From the NCBI RefSeq assembly GCF_009915765.1, contig NZ_JAABLQ010000002.1, forward strand, positions 310,001 to 374,000: a DNA stretch of 64,000 nt, read 5' to 3'. Positions within the stretch are counted from its first letter, which is position 1. Every line of letters starts with the position of its first letter. Under the pieces are notes generated by a model, which was not told where the DNA came from, made no database searches, and saw only the letters and a list, made by a program, of their open reading frames with translations. This document shows, piece by piece, positions 1 to 8,568 of this stretch. Source of the DNA: Pannonibacter sp. XCT-53 (lineage in GTDB: Bacteria; Pseudomonadota; Alphaproteobacteria; Rhizobiales; Stappiaceae). Both the position numbers and the translations under genes were made by a program.

Positions 1-10
1 TATAGGTCAG

Positions 11-65
11 CGAAATTGACCAAGTTAAAAAATTTCGTTTTCTGCCAAAAGATCGAAATCTTTTG
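11..65. repeat. Two inverted repeats upstream of dppA
   Basis: CGAAATT (11-17) is inverted at 31-37, and CAAAAGAT (46-53) is inverted at 58-65 around a CGAA tetraloop. The region is AT-rich against a GC-rich background and lies 110-170 bases upstream of the dppA start. It could be an operator, or the weak terminator of a gene outside the window; there is no clear T-tract after the second hairpin. No gene is seen in positions 1-178. Confidence 0.4.
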
Positions 66-178
66 TCGGTTGATTTCGGCGCAAAAACGGGCCTTATTTC
101 GCGGCAGGCGGGTCATAAACTTCCGCACGATCTCAAAGCTGCGAGATCCGCTTTTCTCATCAAGGGGAGAACAGTTTG

Positions 179-1783
179 ATGATTATCCGTACCACCCTGA
201 AGGCAGCGCTGCTCGGGGCGAGCCTGATCGCGATCGCCGCGACCGGTGCCCAGGCCAAGACGCTCGTCTACTGCTCGGAAGGTTCTCCGGAGGGCTTCGA
301 CCCGGCCCTCTACACCTCCGGCACCACGTTCGACGCCTCCTCGAAGGCCATCTACAACCGCCTCGTCGAGTTCAAGCCGGGCACCACGGAAGTTGTTCCG
401 GGTCTGGCCGAGTCCTGGTCCGTCTCCGCTGACGGCCTGGAGTACACCTTCAATCTCCGCAAGGGCGTGAAGTTCCACAAGACCGACTACTTCACCCCGA
501 CGCGTGACTTCAACGCCGATGACGTGATCTTCTCCTTCGAGCGCCAGGGCAAGAAGGACAATCCGTGGAACACCTACACTGAAGGCGCGACCTGGGAATA
601 CTTCGACGGCATGTCCATGCCGAGCCTGATCAAGGAAATGGTCAGGGTCGATGACCACACGGTCAAGTTCGTCCTGAACCGTCCGGAAGCGCCGATGCTG
701 GCGAACCTGGCCATGGACTTCGCCTCGATCCTGTCGGCCGAATACGCCGCCCAGCTCGACAAGGCCGGCACCAAGGCCAACCTGAACCAGCAGCCGATCG
801 GCACCGGTCCGTTCTCCTTCGTCGGCTACCAGAAGGACGCCGTGATCCGCTATGCCGCCAACCAGGACTACTGGGCCGGCAAGCAGAAGATCGACAACCT
901 CGTCTTCGCGATCACCCCGGATGCCGCCGTGCGCCTGCAGAAGCTGAAGGCCGGCGAATGCCACGTGATGCCCTATCCGGCTCCGGCTGACATTGCCGCC
1001 ATCAAGACCGACAGCACCCTGCAGCTGATGGAACAGCAGGGCCTCAACGTCGGCTACCTCGCCTACAACACCACGCAGGCGCCCTTCGACAACCCGAAGG
1101 TCCGCAAGGCGCTGAACATGGCGATCAACAAGGACGCCATCCTCTACGCCGTGTTCCAGGGCTCCGGCCAGGCCGCGACCAACCCGATCCCGCCGACCAT
1201 GTGGTCCTACAACACCCAGATCAAGGATGATCCCTATGATCCGGTGGCGGCCAAGAAGCTGCTCGACGAGGCCGGCGTGAAGGACCTGAGCATGAAGGTC
1301 TGGGCGATGCCGGTGCAGCGTCCCTACAACCCGAATGCCCGCCGCATGGCCGAGCTGATCCAGGCCGACTTCGAGAAGGTCGGCGTGAAGGTCGAGATCG
1401 TCTCCTACGAGTGGGGTGAGTACCTCAAGCGCTCCAGCGCCAAGGACCGCGACGGTGCGGTGCTCCTCGGCTGGACCGGCGACAACGGCGACCCGGACAA
1501 CTTCCTCGCCGTGCTGCTCGGCTGCGATGCTGTCGGCGGTGCCAACCGCGCCCAGTGGTGCAACCAGGACTTCGAGGCTCTCGTCCAGAAGGCCAAGGTC
1601 GTCACCGACAAGGCCGAGCGCACCAAGCTCTACGAGCAGGCGCAGGTCGTGTTCAAGGACCAGGCTCCGTGGGCAACCATCGCTCACTCCGTCGTGTTCA
1701 TGCCGATGTCCAAGAAGGTCACGGGCTACGTCATGAACCCGCTCGGCGGCCATTCCTTTGAAGGCGTCGACATCGCCGAGTAA
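179..1783 (+). CDS. dppA: Dipeptide ABC transporter substrate-binding protein
   Basis: Periplasmic solute-binding protein of the SBP_bac_5 (DppA/OppA) family that delivers dipeptides to the DppBC channel. The first 26 residues are a classical signal peptide ending AQA. The mature N-terminus (KTLVYCSEGSPEGFDP) and the following TSGTTFDASS and NRLVEFKPGTTEV segments closely match enterobacterial DppA. The 534-residue length is typical. A TTG lies one codon earlier, but the ATG at 179 is placed correctly behind the AAGGGGAGA ribosome-binding site. It is first in a five-gene operon with dppBCDF and is followed by a hairpin. The closest alternative is a heme or other peptide-binding paralogue. Confidence 0.93.
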   Translation: MIIRTTLKAALLGASLIAIAATGAQAKTLVYCSEGSPEGFDPALYTSGTTFDASSKAIYNRLVEFKPGTTEVVPGLAESWSVSADGLEYTFNLRKGVKFHKTDYFTPTRDFNADDVIFSFERQGKKDNPWNTYTEGATWEYFDGMSMPSLIKEMVRVDDHTVKFVLNRPEAPMLANLAMDFASILSAEYAAQLDKAGTKANLNQQPIGTGPFSFVGYQKDAVIRYAANQDYWAGKQKIDNLVFAITPDAAVRLQKLKAGECHVMPYPAPADIAAIKTDSTLQLMEQQGLNVGYLAYNTTQAPFDNPKVRKALNMAINKDAILYAVFQGSGQAATNPIPPTMWSYNTQIKDDPYDPVAAKKLLDEAGVKDLSMKVWAMPVQRPYNPNARRMAELIQADFEKVGVKVEIVSYEWGEYLKRSSAKDRDGAVLLGWTGDNGDPDNFLAVLLGCDAVGGANRAQWCNQDFEALVQKAKVVTDKAERTKLYEQAQVVFKDQAPWATIAHSVVFMPMSKKVTGYVMNPLGGHSFEGVDIAE

Positions 1784-1794
1784 TCCTTCACAGC

Positions 1795-1830
1795 GGCACC
1801 GGCGGACACTCCGCCGGTGCCTTCGCTTTT
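1795..1830 (+). terminator. Hairpin after dppA (partial terminator)
   Basis: GGCACCGGCGGA (1795-1806) pairs perfectly with TCCGCCGGTGCC (1810-1821) over a 3-base loop, followed by TTCGCTTTT. It lies between dppA and dppB. Such hairpins often protect the binding-protein mRNA or reduce readthrough, so that the binding protein outnumbers the permease. Confidence 0.65.
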
Positions 1831-1894
1831 GGCGAACCGGCCGCAGCGGGAGTTTTCCCCCTGCGAGCCGGTTCTCTCAAATCCGGACCCCGCC

Positions 1895-2902
1895 ATGTTT
1901 CGCTTTCTTCTCGGTCGCCTAGGCCTGCTGATCCCGACCTTCCTCGGGGTGACCCTGGTCGCGTTCAGTTTCATCCGGCTTCTGCCCGGGGATCCGCTCG
2001 AGCTGCTGGCCGGCGAGCGAGGGATCTCGCCGGAGCGCAAGGCGGAACTCATGCGCCAGATGGGCTTCGACCTGCCCCAGTGGCAGCAGTATCTCGTCTA
2101 TCTCGGCAACATCTTCCAGGGCGATCTGGGCACCTCCTTCGCCTCCAAGAAGCCTGTGCTCGACGAATTCCTGCAACTGTTCCCGGCCACGGTCGAACTG
2201 TCGCTCTTCGCCATCCTGATTGCGGTCGCCATCGGCATTCCGCTCGGCATCCTGGCGGCGGTGAAGCGGGGCTCCTTCGTCGATCAGACGGTCATGGGCG
2301 TTGCGCTTGTCGGCTATTCCATGCCGATCTTCTGGTGGGGCCTGCTGCTCATCATCCTGTTCTCCGGCATCCTGCAGTGGACACCGGTGTCGGGCCGCAT
2401 CTCGCTGATGTACTTCTTCCCGCAGGTCACCGGCTTCATGCTGATCGACAGTCTCCTGTCCGGCGAGAAAGGGGCATTCCAGTCCGCCCTCAGCCACCTG
2501 ATCCTGCCGTCGGTGGTGCTCGCCACCATTCCGCTGGCCGTCATCGCGCGCCAGACGCGCTCGGCGATGCTGGAAGTGCTCGGCGAGGACTATGTCCGCA
2601 CCGCGCGGGCCAAGGGCCTGCCGCCGCGCCGGGTCATCGGCCTGCATGCGCTGCGCAACGCGCTGATCCCCGTCATCACCACCATCGGCCTGCAGGTCGG
2701 CGTGATGCTGGCCGGGGCGATCCTGACCGAGACGATCTTCTCCTGGCCGGGCATCGGCAAGTGGCTCGTCGACAGCATTGCCCGCCGCGACTATGCCGTG
2801 GTCCAGGGCGGCCTGCTGCTGATTGCCGGCATCATCATGCTGGTCAACCTGATCGTGGACATCCTGTACGGGCTCATCAACCCGCGCATCCGCCACACCT
2901 GA
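1895..2902 (+). CDS. dppB: Dipeptide ABC transporter permease DppB
   Basis: Inner-membrane permease of the DppB/OppB family, one half of the dipeptide channel. The N-terminus (FLLGRLGLLIPTFLGVTLVA, residues 3-22) is the characteristic first membrane helix, followed by the RLLPGDP segment. The cytoplasmic EAA loop (YVRTARAKGLPPRRVIGLHA) contacts the ATPases. The frame is open upstream to 1817, but the ATG at 1895 gives 335 residues, the family length. The upstream 26 codons overlap the dppA terminator region and are unlikely to be translated. Confidence 0.92.
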   Translation: MFRFLLGRLGLLIPTFLGVTLVAFSFIRLLPGDPLELLAGERGISPERKAELMRQMGFDLPQWQQYLVYLGNIFQGDLGTSFASKKPVLDEFLQLFPATVELSLFAILIAVAIGIPLGILAAVKRGSFVDQTVMGVALVGYSMPIFWWGLLLIILFSGILQWTPVSGRISLMYFFPQVTGFMLIDSLLSGEKGAFQSALSHLILPSVVLATIPLAVIARQTRSAMLEVLGEDYVRTARAKGLPPRRVIGLHALRNALIPVITTIGLQVGVMLAGAILTETIFSWPGIGKWLVDSIARRDYAVVQGGLLLIAGIIMLVNLIVDILYGLINPRIRHT

Positions 2903-2921
2903 GCGGAAGGACCGAATTCCC

Positions 2922-3854
2922 ATGAGCACCTCTCCCAAGGCGGACACGTCTGCCCTCGCCGAAACGCTGGAACGCGAAAGCCGCAATGCCACCCGGGCGA
3001 TGCTGGCCGAGTTCTGGTACTACTTCTCGCAGAACCGCGGCGCCGTCATCGGTCTTGCCGTCTTCCTGCTGCTGGTCTTCACCGCCATCTTCGCACCGCT
3101 GGTCGCGCCGCATGCGCCGGATGTCCAGTATCGTGACAGCTTCCTCGTCCCGCCGGTGTGGCAGGAGGGGGGCAAGTGGGCCTTCCTGCTCGGAACCGAT
3201 GCCGTCGGGCGCGACATCCTGTCCCGGCTGATCTACGGCGCGCAGTACTCGCTCTTCATCGGCTGCGTCGTCGTGGTCATCGCGCTGGTCGGCGGCGTCG
3301 TCATCGGCCTGGTGGCCGGCTACATGCGCGGGATCGTGGACACCCTGATCATGCGCGTCATGGACATCATCCTGGCCTTCCCGTCGCTGCTGCTCGCGCT
3401 GGTGCTGGTGGCGATCCTCGGGCCCGGCCTGATGAACGCGATGATCGCGATCGCCATCGTGCTGCAGCCGCATTTCGTGCGTCTGACCCGCGCCGCTGTC
3501 CTGGCGGAGCGTTCGCGCGACTATGTCGTTGCCGCCCGTGTTGCCGGTGCCGGTCATTTCCGGCTGATGTTCAAGACGATCCTGCCGAACTGTCTGGCCC
3601 CCCTGATCGTCCAGGCGACCCTGTCCTTCTCCAACGCCATCCTCGATGCGGCCGCCCTCGGCTTCCTCGGCATGGGGGCGCAGCCGCCGACCCCGGAATG
3701 GGGCACCATGCTGGCCGAAGCGCGCGAGTTCATCCTGCGCGCCTGGTGGGTCGTCACCTTCCCGGGTCTTGCCATCCTCATCACGGTGCTTGCCATCAAC
3801 CTGGTCGGCGACGGCCTGCGCGATGCGCTTGATCCCAAGCTGAAGCGGAGCTGA
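2922..3854 (+). CDS. dppC: Dipeptide ABC transporter permease DppC
   Basis: Second permease subunit (310 residues) of the dipeptide importer. It has the short cytoplasmic N-terminus and first helix typical of DppC/OppC, the periplasmic motif GTDAVGRDILSRLIYG that marks this subfamily, and an EAA loop (RDYVVAARVAGAGHFRLM) in the middle. It starts 20 bases after dppB and ends 4 bases before dppD, so translation is probably coupled. Confidence 0.93.
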   Translation: MSTSPKADTSALAETLERESRNATRAMLAEFWYYFSQNRGAVIGLAVFLLLVFTAIFAPLVAPHAPDVQYRDSFLVPPVWQEGGKWAFLLGTDAVGRDILSRLIYGAQYSLFIGCVVVVIALVGGVVIGLVAGYMRGIVDTLIMRVMDIILAFPSLLLALVLVAILGPGLMNAMIAIAIVLQPHFVRLTRAAVLAERSRDYVVAARVAGAGHFRLMFKTILPNCLAPLIVQATLSFSNAILDAAALGFLGMGAQPPTPEWGTMLAEAREFILRAWWVVTFPGLAILITVLAINLVGDGLRDALDPKLKRS

Positions 3855-3858
3855 CGCC

Positions 3859-4710
3859 ATGGCGCTTCTCGAAATCCGCAACCTTCGGGTTGAATTCGAC
3901 ACCGCCAAGGGCCCGTTCCGGGCGCTCGACGGGGTTGACTACACGGTTGATGCCGGCGAGGTCCTGGCCATTGTCGGCGAAAGCGGCTCGGGCAAGTCCG
4001 TGGCGATGCTGGCGACCATGGGGCTCCTGCCCGGCACGGCGACGATCACGGCGGACAAGATGGAGTTTGAAGGTCTCGACCTTCGCACCCTGACGCCGAA
4101 GCAGCGCCGCAAGGTGATCGGCAAGGACATCTCCATGATCTTCCAGGAGCCGATCGCCAGCCTCAATCCCTGCTTCACCGCCGGCTACCAGCTGGAGGAA
4201 GCGCTGAAAGTCCACACCAGTCTCTCCGGCCGCCAGCGTCGCGACCGGGTGCTGGAGCTGATGCGCTCGGTCGGCATTCCCGAGCCGGAGCGGCGGATGA
4301 ACTCCTTCCCGCACCAGATGTCGGGCGGCCAGTGCCAGCGCGTCATGATCGCCATGGCCATTGCCTGCGCGCCGAAGCTGCTCATTGCGGACGAGCCGAC
4401 CACTGCGCTCGACGTGACGATCCAGAAGCAGATCCTCGACCTGCTGATGAAGCTGCAGCGCGACAGCGGCATGGCGCTGATCATGATCACCCATGACATG
4501 GGCGTCGTGGCCGAAACCGCCGACCGCGTCATCGTGCAGTACCAGGGCAAGAAGATGGAGGAGGCCGACGTGCTCTCCCTGTTCGAGGCGCCGAAGCACC
4601 CCTACACCCGCGCGCTGCTCGCCGCGCTGCCGGAAAACGCCACGGGCGACCGGCTGCCGACCGTCAGCGACTTTGCAAAGTCCTTCGCTGCCGAGGAGGG
4701 CCGCGCATGA
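3859..4710 (+). CDS. dppD: Dipeptide ABC transporter ATPase DppD
   Basis: Cytoplasmic ATPase of the dipeptide importer. Walker A (GESGSGKS) is at residues 40-47, the ABC signature (SGGQ) near 155, Walker B (LLIADEP) near 174-180 and the switch histidine in ITHDMG. The [12 protein letters not shown] motif typical of the oligopeptide ATPase C-terminus is present. The chain stops about 25 residues later, at 283, so it lacks the roughly 45-residue cysteine-containing tail that many DppD proteins carry. Its stop overlaps the dppF start (ATGA). Confidence 0.9.
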   Translation: MALLEIRNLRVEFDTAKGPFRALDGVDYTVDAGEVLAIVGESGSGKSVAMLATMGLLPGTATITADKMEFEGLDLRTLTPKQRRKVIGKDISMIFQEPIASLNPCFTAGYQLEEALKVHTSLSGRQRRDRVLELMRSVGIPEPERRMNSFPHQMSGGQCQRVMIAMAIACAPKLLIADEPTTALDVTIQKQILDLLMKLQRDSGMALIMITHDMGVVAETADRVIVQYQGKKMEEADVLSLFEAPKHPYTRALLAALPENATGDRLPTVSDFAKSFAAEEGRA

Positions 4711-5546
4711 GTGATCCCATCCTGAAGGTGCGCGACGTCACCCGCGAGTATGTCATCGGCGGCGGCCTGTTCTCCAAGCCGCGCGTGTTGCAGGCGGTCA
4801 AGGGCGTCAGCTTCGACGTCGAGCGGGGCTCGACCCTCGCGGTCGTCGGCGAAAGCGGCTGCGGCAAGTCGACCCTGGCCCGCATCCTGTCGATGATCGA
4901 CCCGCAGACCTCCGGCACCGTGGAAATCGACGGCCTGAAGATCGACATCGGCAAGACCGGTATCTCCAGGGACATGCGCCGCAAGGTGCAGATCGTGTTC
5001 CAGAACCCCTATGGCTCGCTCAACCCGCGTCAGAAGATCGGGCATGTGCTGGAGGAGCCGCTGCTGCTCAACACCGACATGAGCGCGGCCGAACGCCGCG
5101 ATGCCGCGCTTGCCATGCTGGAGAAGGTCGGTCTCAAGCCGGAGCATTACGGCCGCTATCCGCACATGTTCTCCGGTGGCCAGCGCCAGCGCGTGGCCAT
5201 TGCCCGGGCGATCATGCTGAAGCCGAAGCTCCTGGTGCTCGACGAGCCGGTCTCCGCGCTCGACCTCTCGGTCCAGGCGCAGATCCTCAACCTGCTCAAG
5301 GACCTGCAGGACGAGATGGGCCTCACCTATGTCTTCATCAGCCACGATCTCTCGGTCGTGCGCTACCTCGCCGACAAGGTGATGGTGATGTACTACGGCG
5401 AGGTGGTGGAATACGGCACGCGCGAGGCCGTCTTCGACAACCCGCAGCACGCCTACACCAGGACGCTCTTCGCCGCGACCCCGGATGCCGGCGTCGAGGC
5501 GATCCGTGCGCGCGTGGCGGCCAAGAAGGCCGCCTCCGCGGCCTGA
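4707..5546 (+). CDS. dppF: Dipeptide ABC transporter ATPase DppF
   Basis: Second ATPase (279 residues), pairing with DppD under the DppBC channel. Walker A (GESGCGKST) is at residues 48-56, the signature FSGGQRQR near 155 and Walker B LLVLDEPVSALD near 174. QNPYGSLNP is the typical Q-loop of the DppF/OppF subfamily. Like DppD it ends soon after the HAYTRTL motif and lacks the usual cysteine tail. It overlaps dppD by 4 bases and closes the operon, which ends in a strong terminator. Confidence 0.92.
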   Translation: MSDPILKVRDVTREYVIGGGLFSKPRVLQAVKGVSFDVERGSTLAVVGESGCGKSTLARILSMIDPQTSGTVEIDGLKIDIGKTGISRDMRRKVQIVFQNPYGSLNPRQKIGHVLEEPLLLNTDMSAAERRDAALAMLEKVGLKPEHYGRYPHMFSGGQRQRVAIARAIMLKPKLLVLDEPVSALDLSVQAQILNLLKDLQDEMGLTYVFISHDLSVVRYLADKVMVMYYGEVVEYGTREAVFDNPQHAYTRTLFAATPDAGVEAIRARVAAKKAASAA

Positions 5547-5574
5547 CCCGGCAACCCCTTGCCCCCAATCCAAA

Positions 5575-5606
5575 GGCCCGCCCGGTTCCCCGGCGCGGGC
5601 CTTTTT
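5575..5606 (+). terminator. Rho-independent terminator of the dpp operon
   Basis: GGCCCGC (5575-5581) pairs with GCGGGCC (5595-5601), followed by five T. It lies 29 bases after the dppF stop. The remaining stretch to 5768 holds G-rich short direct repeats (GGGGCAGAG around 5690-5716) and no gene. Confidence 0.9.
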
Positions 5607-5768
5607 GCTGCAGAGGGCTTAGGCTTGCTGTTGACTTGGCACCGGTTGCTGCGCCCCTCGCCCCCCTTGAGGGGGAGATGCCCCCGTCAGGGGGGCAGAG
5701 GGGGGCAGAGGGGGGTAGCAGTGCTGCGGCCGGTCGAAGTGCCGTTGTCTTGCAGGACTTCGCTCGTC

Positions 5769-6629
5769 TCACAGGTCCGGGAACAGCGAGCGCTCCGGAG
5801 TGTTGCGGGAGATCGGCGGCAGGCTCACATGCCGGTCTTGGCTGGCGAAGCTTGCCACCACCAGACCGTCGCCGCTGAAGGATTCCTGCACCGAATGCTC
5901 CACCAGGATGCGGGCGCCGAGGCCCGACAGCGCGGCGACGCAATCCTGATGCGTCGTCGTCGAACCGGAGATCGAGCTGTGATGGGTGGAGGCAACGACA
6001 AACCGCACCTTGCCCGCCTGACCCGCCGCGCCGATGGAGCGCAGGAACGAGGTCTCCGCGCCCTGCACGTCGAGGTGCAGCATCTCGATCGGCTCCCCGC
6101 CGGCGAGGCGCATCACGCTGTCGAAATTGTAGCAGGGCAGGGTCACGTCCTGGCGCAGGCTTTCGGCATGCAGCGTCATTGCGGCAAGGTCTTCCCCGCC
6201 CACCCAGGCGCTGTGGAAGGCCATGCGGCTCGCGCATCCGTTCAGCGCCGCGTTGGTCTCGCCGATGCTGCGGTTGTGGGCGTCCGGCTCGACGCAGATT
6301 GCCCGCGATCCGGGGATCTCGGCGAGATACCAGAGGCTGTACCAGGCCCAGAAACAGCCCAGTTCCACCATCAGCGTGTTGTGCCGGCACAGGCGCAGCA
6401 GGGCGTGGAAGGCCAGTTCCTCCTGCGGTTCATGGTGTCCGCGCAGCGCCCGGATCACTTGCGCCATCCAGTCGCCGTGGTAGCCGCCGGCGCGCACCTT
6501 CACGCCGTTGTGCATGAGCTGCACCGGAAAGCCCGGGCCATCGACAATGCGCCCGGCACCGGCCACCTTGGGCAGGCTGTCGCAGTCGCCACAGCTGATC
6601 GTCATCAGGGTTCGTTCAAGCGCATCCAT
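5769..6629 (-). CDS. FkbM-family methyltransferase
   Basis: Predicted S-adenosylmethionine-dependent methyltransferase of the FkbM type, 286 residues. The N-terminal half has a degenerate motif I (MVELGCFWAWYSLWY) followed by the acidic strand AICVEPD. The FkbM-typical MLHLDVQGAE comes later, where the VQGAE acid is usual. The substrate is unknown; relatives methylate sugars, polyketides or lipids. The frame opens at 6719, but the ATG at 6629 has an AGGGA site and starts at the conserved domain. The gene is convergent with dppF and divergent from the helicase gene. The C-rich motif I lacks the usual GxGxG, which is common in FkbM proteins. Confidence 0.72.
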   Translation of the reverse strand: MDALERTLMTISCGDCDSLPKVAGAGRIVDGPGFPVQLMHNGVKVRAGGYHGDWMAQVIRALRGHHEPQEELAFHALLRLCRHNTLMVELGCFWAWYSLWYLAEIPGSRAICVEPDAHNRSIGETNAALNGCASRMAFHSAWVGGEDLAAMTLHAESLRQDVTLPCYNFDSVMRLAGGEPIEMLHLDVQGAETSFLRSIGAAGQAGKVRFVVASTHHSSISGSTTTHQDCVAALSGLGARILVEHSVQESFSGDGLVVASFASQDRHVSLPPISRNTPERSLFPDL

Positions 6630-6761
6630 CGGACCGGTGTCCCTCCATCTGGGTCCAGTCATAGCCGGACGCGCGCGTCCGCGAAACCGGGATTGATTGA
6701 GACGTGCGCCGGGCGGCAAAACCCGCTATTGCCTTCGGCGAACGAAACGGGACTCGCACGG

Positions 6762-7880
6762 ATGCTCTGGTCGCCCCAGCAGGAAAAGGCCTTGACGGAT
6801 GCTGCACGCTGGCTGAAGCGCGGCGACAAGCAGGTGTTCCGCCTGTTCGGCTTCGCCGGAACTGGCAAGACCACGCTCGCCCGGCATCTGGCCGAGGGCA
6901 TCGATGGCGATGTCTGCTTCGGTGCCTTCACCGGCAAGGCAGCGCATGTGCTGCGCCAGAAGGGCTGCACCGACGCGGGCACCATCCATTCGCTCATCTA
7001 CCGTCCGCGCGCCTCGAAGGAAGAGGAGATTGTCGAGGAGGGCGAGGAGGCCGGGCCGCAGTTCGCCCTGAAGCGCGACAGCGCCGCCGCGCGCGCCTCG
7101 CTCATCGTGATCGACGAGTGTTCGATGGTCGACGAGGATCTCGGCCGCGACCTTCTCTCCTTCGGCACGCCGGTGCTGGTGCTGGGGGACCCGGCGCAGC
7201 TGCCGCCGGTCAAGGGCGGTGGCTATTTCACCGAGGCCGAGCCGGACGTGATGCTGACGGAGGTGCACCGCCAGGCGCAGGACAATCCGATCGTGCGCAT
7301 GTCCATGACCATCCGCGAGGGCGGCGCGCTGGACTATGGCGTCTTTGGTGCCAGCCGCATCATCTCCCGCCGCGACATCGACAAGGACCAGATCCTTGCC
7401 GCCGACCAGGTGCTTGTCGGCACCAACCGCACCCGCCGCCTCTACAACAACCGCATCCGCGAGCTGAAGGGCTTCCTGACGCCGATGCCGGCTGTCGGCG
7501 ACAAGCTCGTCTGCCTGAGGAACGACAAGGCCCGGGGCCTGCTGAATGGCGGCCTGTGGCAGGTCAAGCGCCTGAAGCCGCCGCGCGGCAACACGCTGCG
7601 CTTCGACATCATGCCGGAGGATGAACCGTCCAAGCAGTCCGTCGAGGTCAAGGTGCTGCCGGCGATGTTCGAGGAAGGCGCCGAGCAGATCCCCTATGCC
7701 CTCAAGCGCAAGGCCGACGAGTTCGACTACGGCTACGCCCTCACCGTGCACAAGGCGCAGGGCTCGCAATGGGACAGCGTCGTCCTCTTTGACGAAAGCT
7801 TCGCCTTCCGCGAACACCGCGACCGCTGGCTCTACACCGCCGTCACCCGTGCGGCGGAGCGGATCACGATCGTGCGATGA
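6762..7880 (+). CDS. Small RecD-like ATP-dependent helicase
   Basis: Cytoplasmic superfamily 1 helicase of the RecD/TraA type, 372 residues. Walker A (GFAGTGKTT) is at residues 30-38, the Walker B-like LIVIDECSMVD near 114-124, and GDPAQLPPV and LTEVHRQA follow as motifs III and IV. The C-terminal UvrD-like part has YALTVHKAQGSQWD (motif V) and RWLYTAVTRAAE (motif VI). It lacks the N-terminal extension of full RecD2 and is close to the short exonuclease V alpha-like helicases of alphaproteobacteria. The frame stays open far upstream to 5559, but that stretch is antisense to the methyltransferase gene; the ATG at 6762 begins the domain. Confidence 0.85.
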   Translation: MLWSPQQEKALTDAARWLKRGDKQVFRLFGFAGTGKTTLARHLAEGIDGDVCFGAFTGKAAHVLRQKGCTDAGTIHSLIYRPRASKEEEIVEEGEEAGPQFALKRDSAAARASLIVIDECSMVDEDLGRDLLSFGTPVLVLGDPAQLPPVKGGGYFTEAEPDVMLTEVHRQAQDNPIVRMSMTIREGGALDYGVFGASRIISRRDIDKDQILAADQVLVGTNRTRRLYNNRIRELKGFLTPMPAVGDKLVCLRNDKARGLLNGGLWQVKRLKPPRGNTLRFDIMPEDEPSKQSVEVKVLPAMFEEGAEQIPYALKRKADEFDYGYALTVHKAQGSQWDSVVLFDESFAFREHRDRWLYTAVTRAAERITIVR

Positions 7881-7924
7881 GACGTGTCTGATCCAGCCGG
7901 CGGGTGCGGGCGTATTGCCCCACA

Positions 7925-7954
7925 TGAACCGACCTGGCCTTGCCCCCCGGCAAC
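7925..7954 (+). promoter_or_regulatory. Candidate ECF-sigma promoter before the sigma operon
   Basis: TGAACC (7925-7930), a 17-base spacer and CGGCAAC (7948-7954) lie 26 bases before the sigma factor start. The same arrangement, TGAAAC-N17-CGTAAC, precedes the facing fasciclin gene. The shared -35-like hexamer and identical spacing suggest autoregulation by the sigma factor. This is inference from two sites only. Confidence 0.5.
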
Positions 7955-7980
7955 GCTCCCATTAGGAATGGGGAGATCCC

Positions 7981-8568
7981 GTGACGGACGCCGACGACGA
8001 TTTCGCCGCCGATCGCGTGTCCGCCGGGCCGTCCGCGGACCTTGAGCCGCTGCTCCGCGCCGTCGCCCGTGGCGATCGCGTCGCCTTCCGCGCCCTTTAT
8101 GACGCGACCTCGGCGAAACTTTTCGGCATTGCCCTGCGTATCTGCCGGGACAGGGACAAGGCGCAGGACGTGCTGCAGGACGCCTATGTGAAGGTCTGGC
8201 AGAACGCCGGTCGCTATGATCCGCAAGGCGGCCGGCCGATTACCTGGCTTGCAGCCATCCTGCGCAACACGGCCATCGACCAGATCCGGCGGGGCCGTGT
8301 GCTGGCAGCCGAACTGGCGGCCGAGGAGGGGGTGCTGGAGGCGGTCGCCGATCCGGCACCGGGCCTGCTCGGCCATGCGGACCGGAGCACGTTGCGCGCC
8401 TGTCTCGGCGAGCTGGAGGATGTCCAGCGCGACTGCGTCGTGCTTGCCTATTGCGAGGGCTATTCCCGCGAGGAACTGGCCGTGCGATACGACAGGCCCG
8501 AGGCAACGATCAAGACATGGCTGCGCCGTGGCCTGATGCGGCTGAAGGATTGCATGGACCGAGAATGA
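7981..8568 (+). CDS. ECF RNA polymerase sigma factor (SigK-like)
   Basis: Group 4 sigma factor, 195 residues. Region 2 covers about residues 25-95, with RDKAQDVLQDAYVKVW in the 2.2/2.3 helix and DQIRRGR at its end. Region 4 covers about 135-190, with the helix-turn-helix YSREELAVRYDRPEATIKTW. It starts with GTG behind a GGGGAGA site. The gene overlaps the anti-sigma gene by ATGA, so sigma and its antagonist are made at similar levels. The RskA-type partner places it near the SigK group. A fasciclin gene lies convergently downstream, as a likely target. Confidence 0.9.
   Translation: MTDADDDFAADRVSAGPSADLEPLLRAVARGDRVAFRALYDATSAKLFGIALRICRDRDKAQDVLQDAYVKVWQNAGRYDPQGGRPITWLAAILRNTAIDQIRRGRVLAAELAAEEGVLEAVADPAPGLLGHADRSTLRACLGELEDVQRDCVVLAYCEGYSREELAVRYDRPEATIKTWLRRGLMRLKDCMDRE

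Noticed and set aside
16..432. A short open frame overlapping the start of dppA
   Set aside because: Arginine- and proline-rich out-of-frame translation of the dppA coding region; no ribosome-binding site.
5690..5720. G-rich direct repeats after the dpp operon as a CRISPR or mobile-element trace
   Set aside because: Only two to three short GGGGCAGAG copies, no spacers, no terminal inverted repeats and no transposase.
5559..6761. A 401-codon N-terminal extension of the RecD-like helicase
   Set aside because: It is antisense to the FkbM methyltransferase gene, has no domain, and the ATG at 6762 begins the helicase fold.
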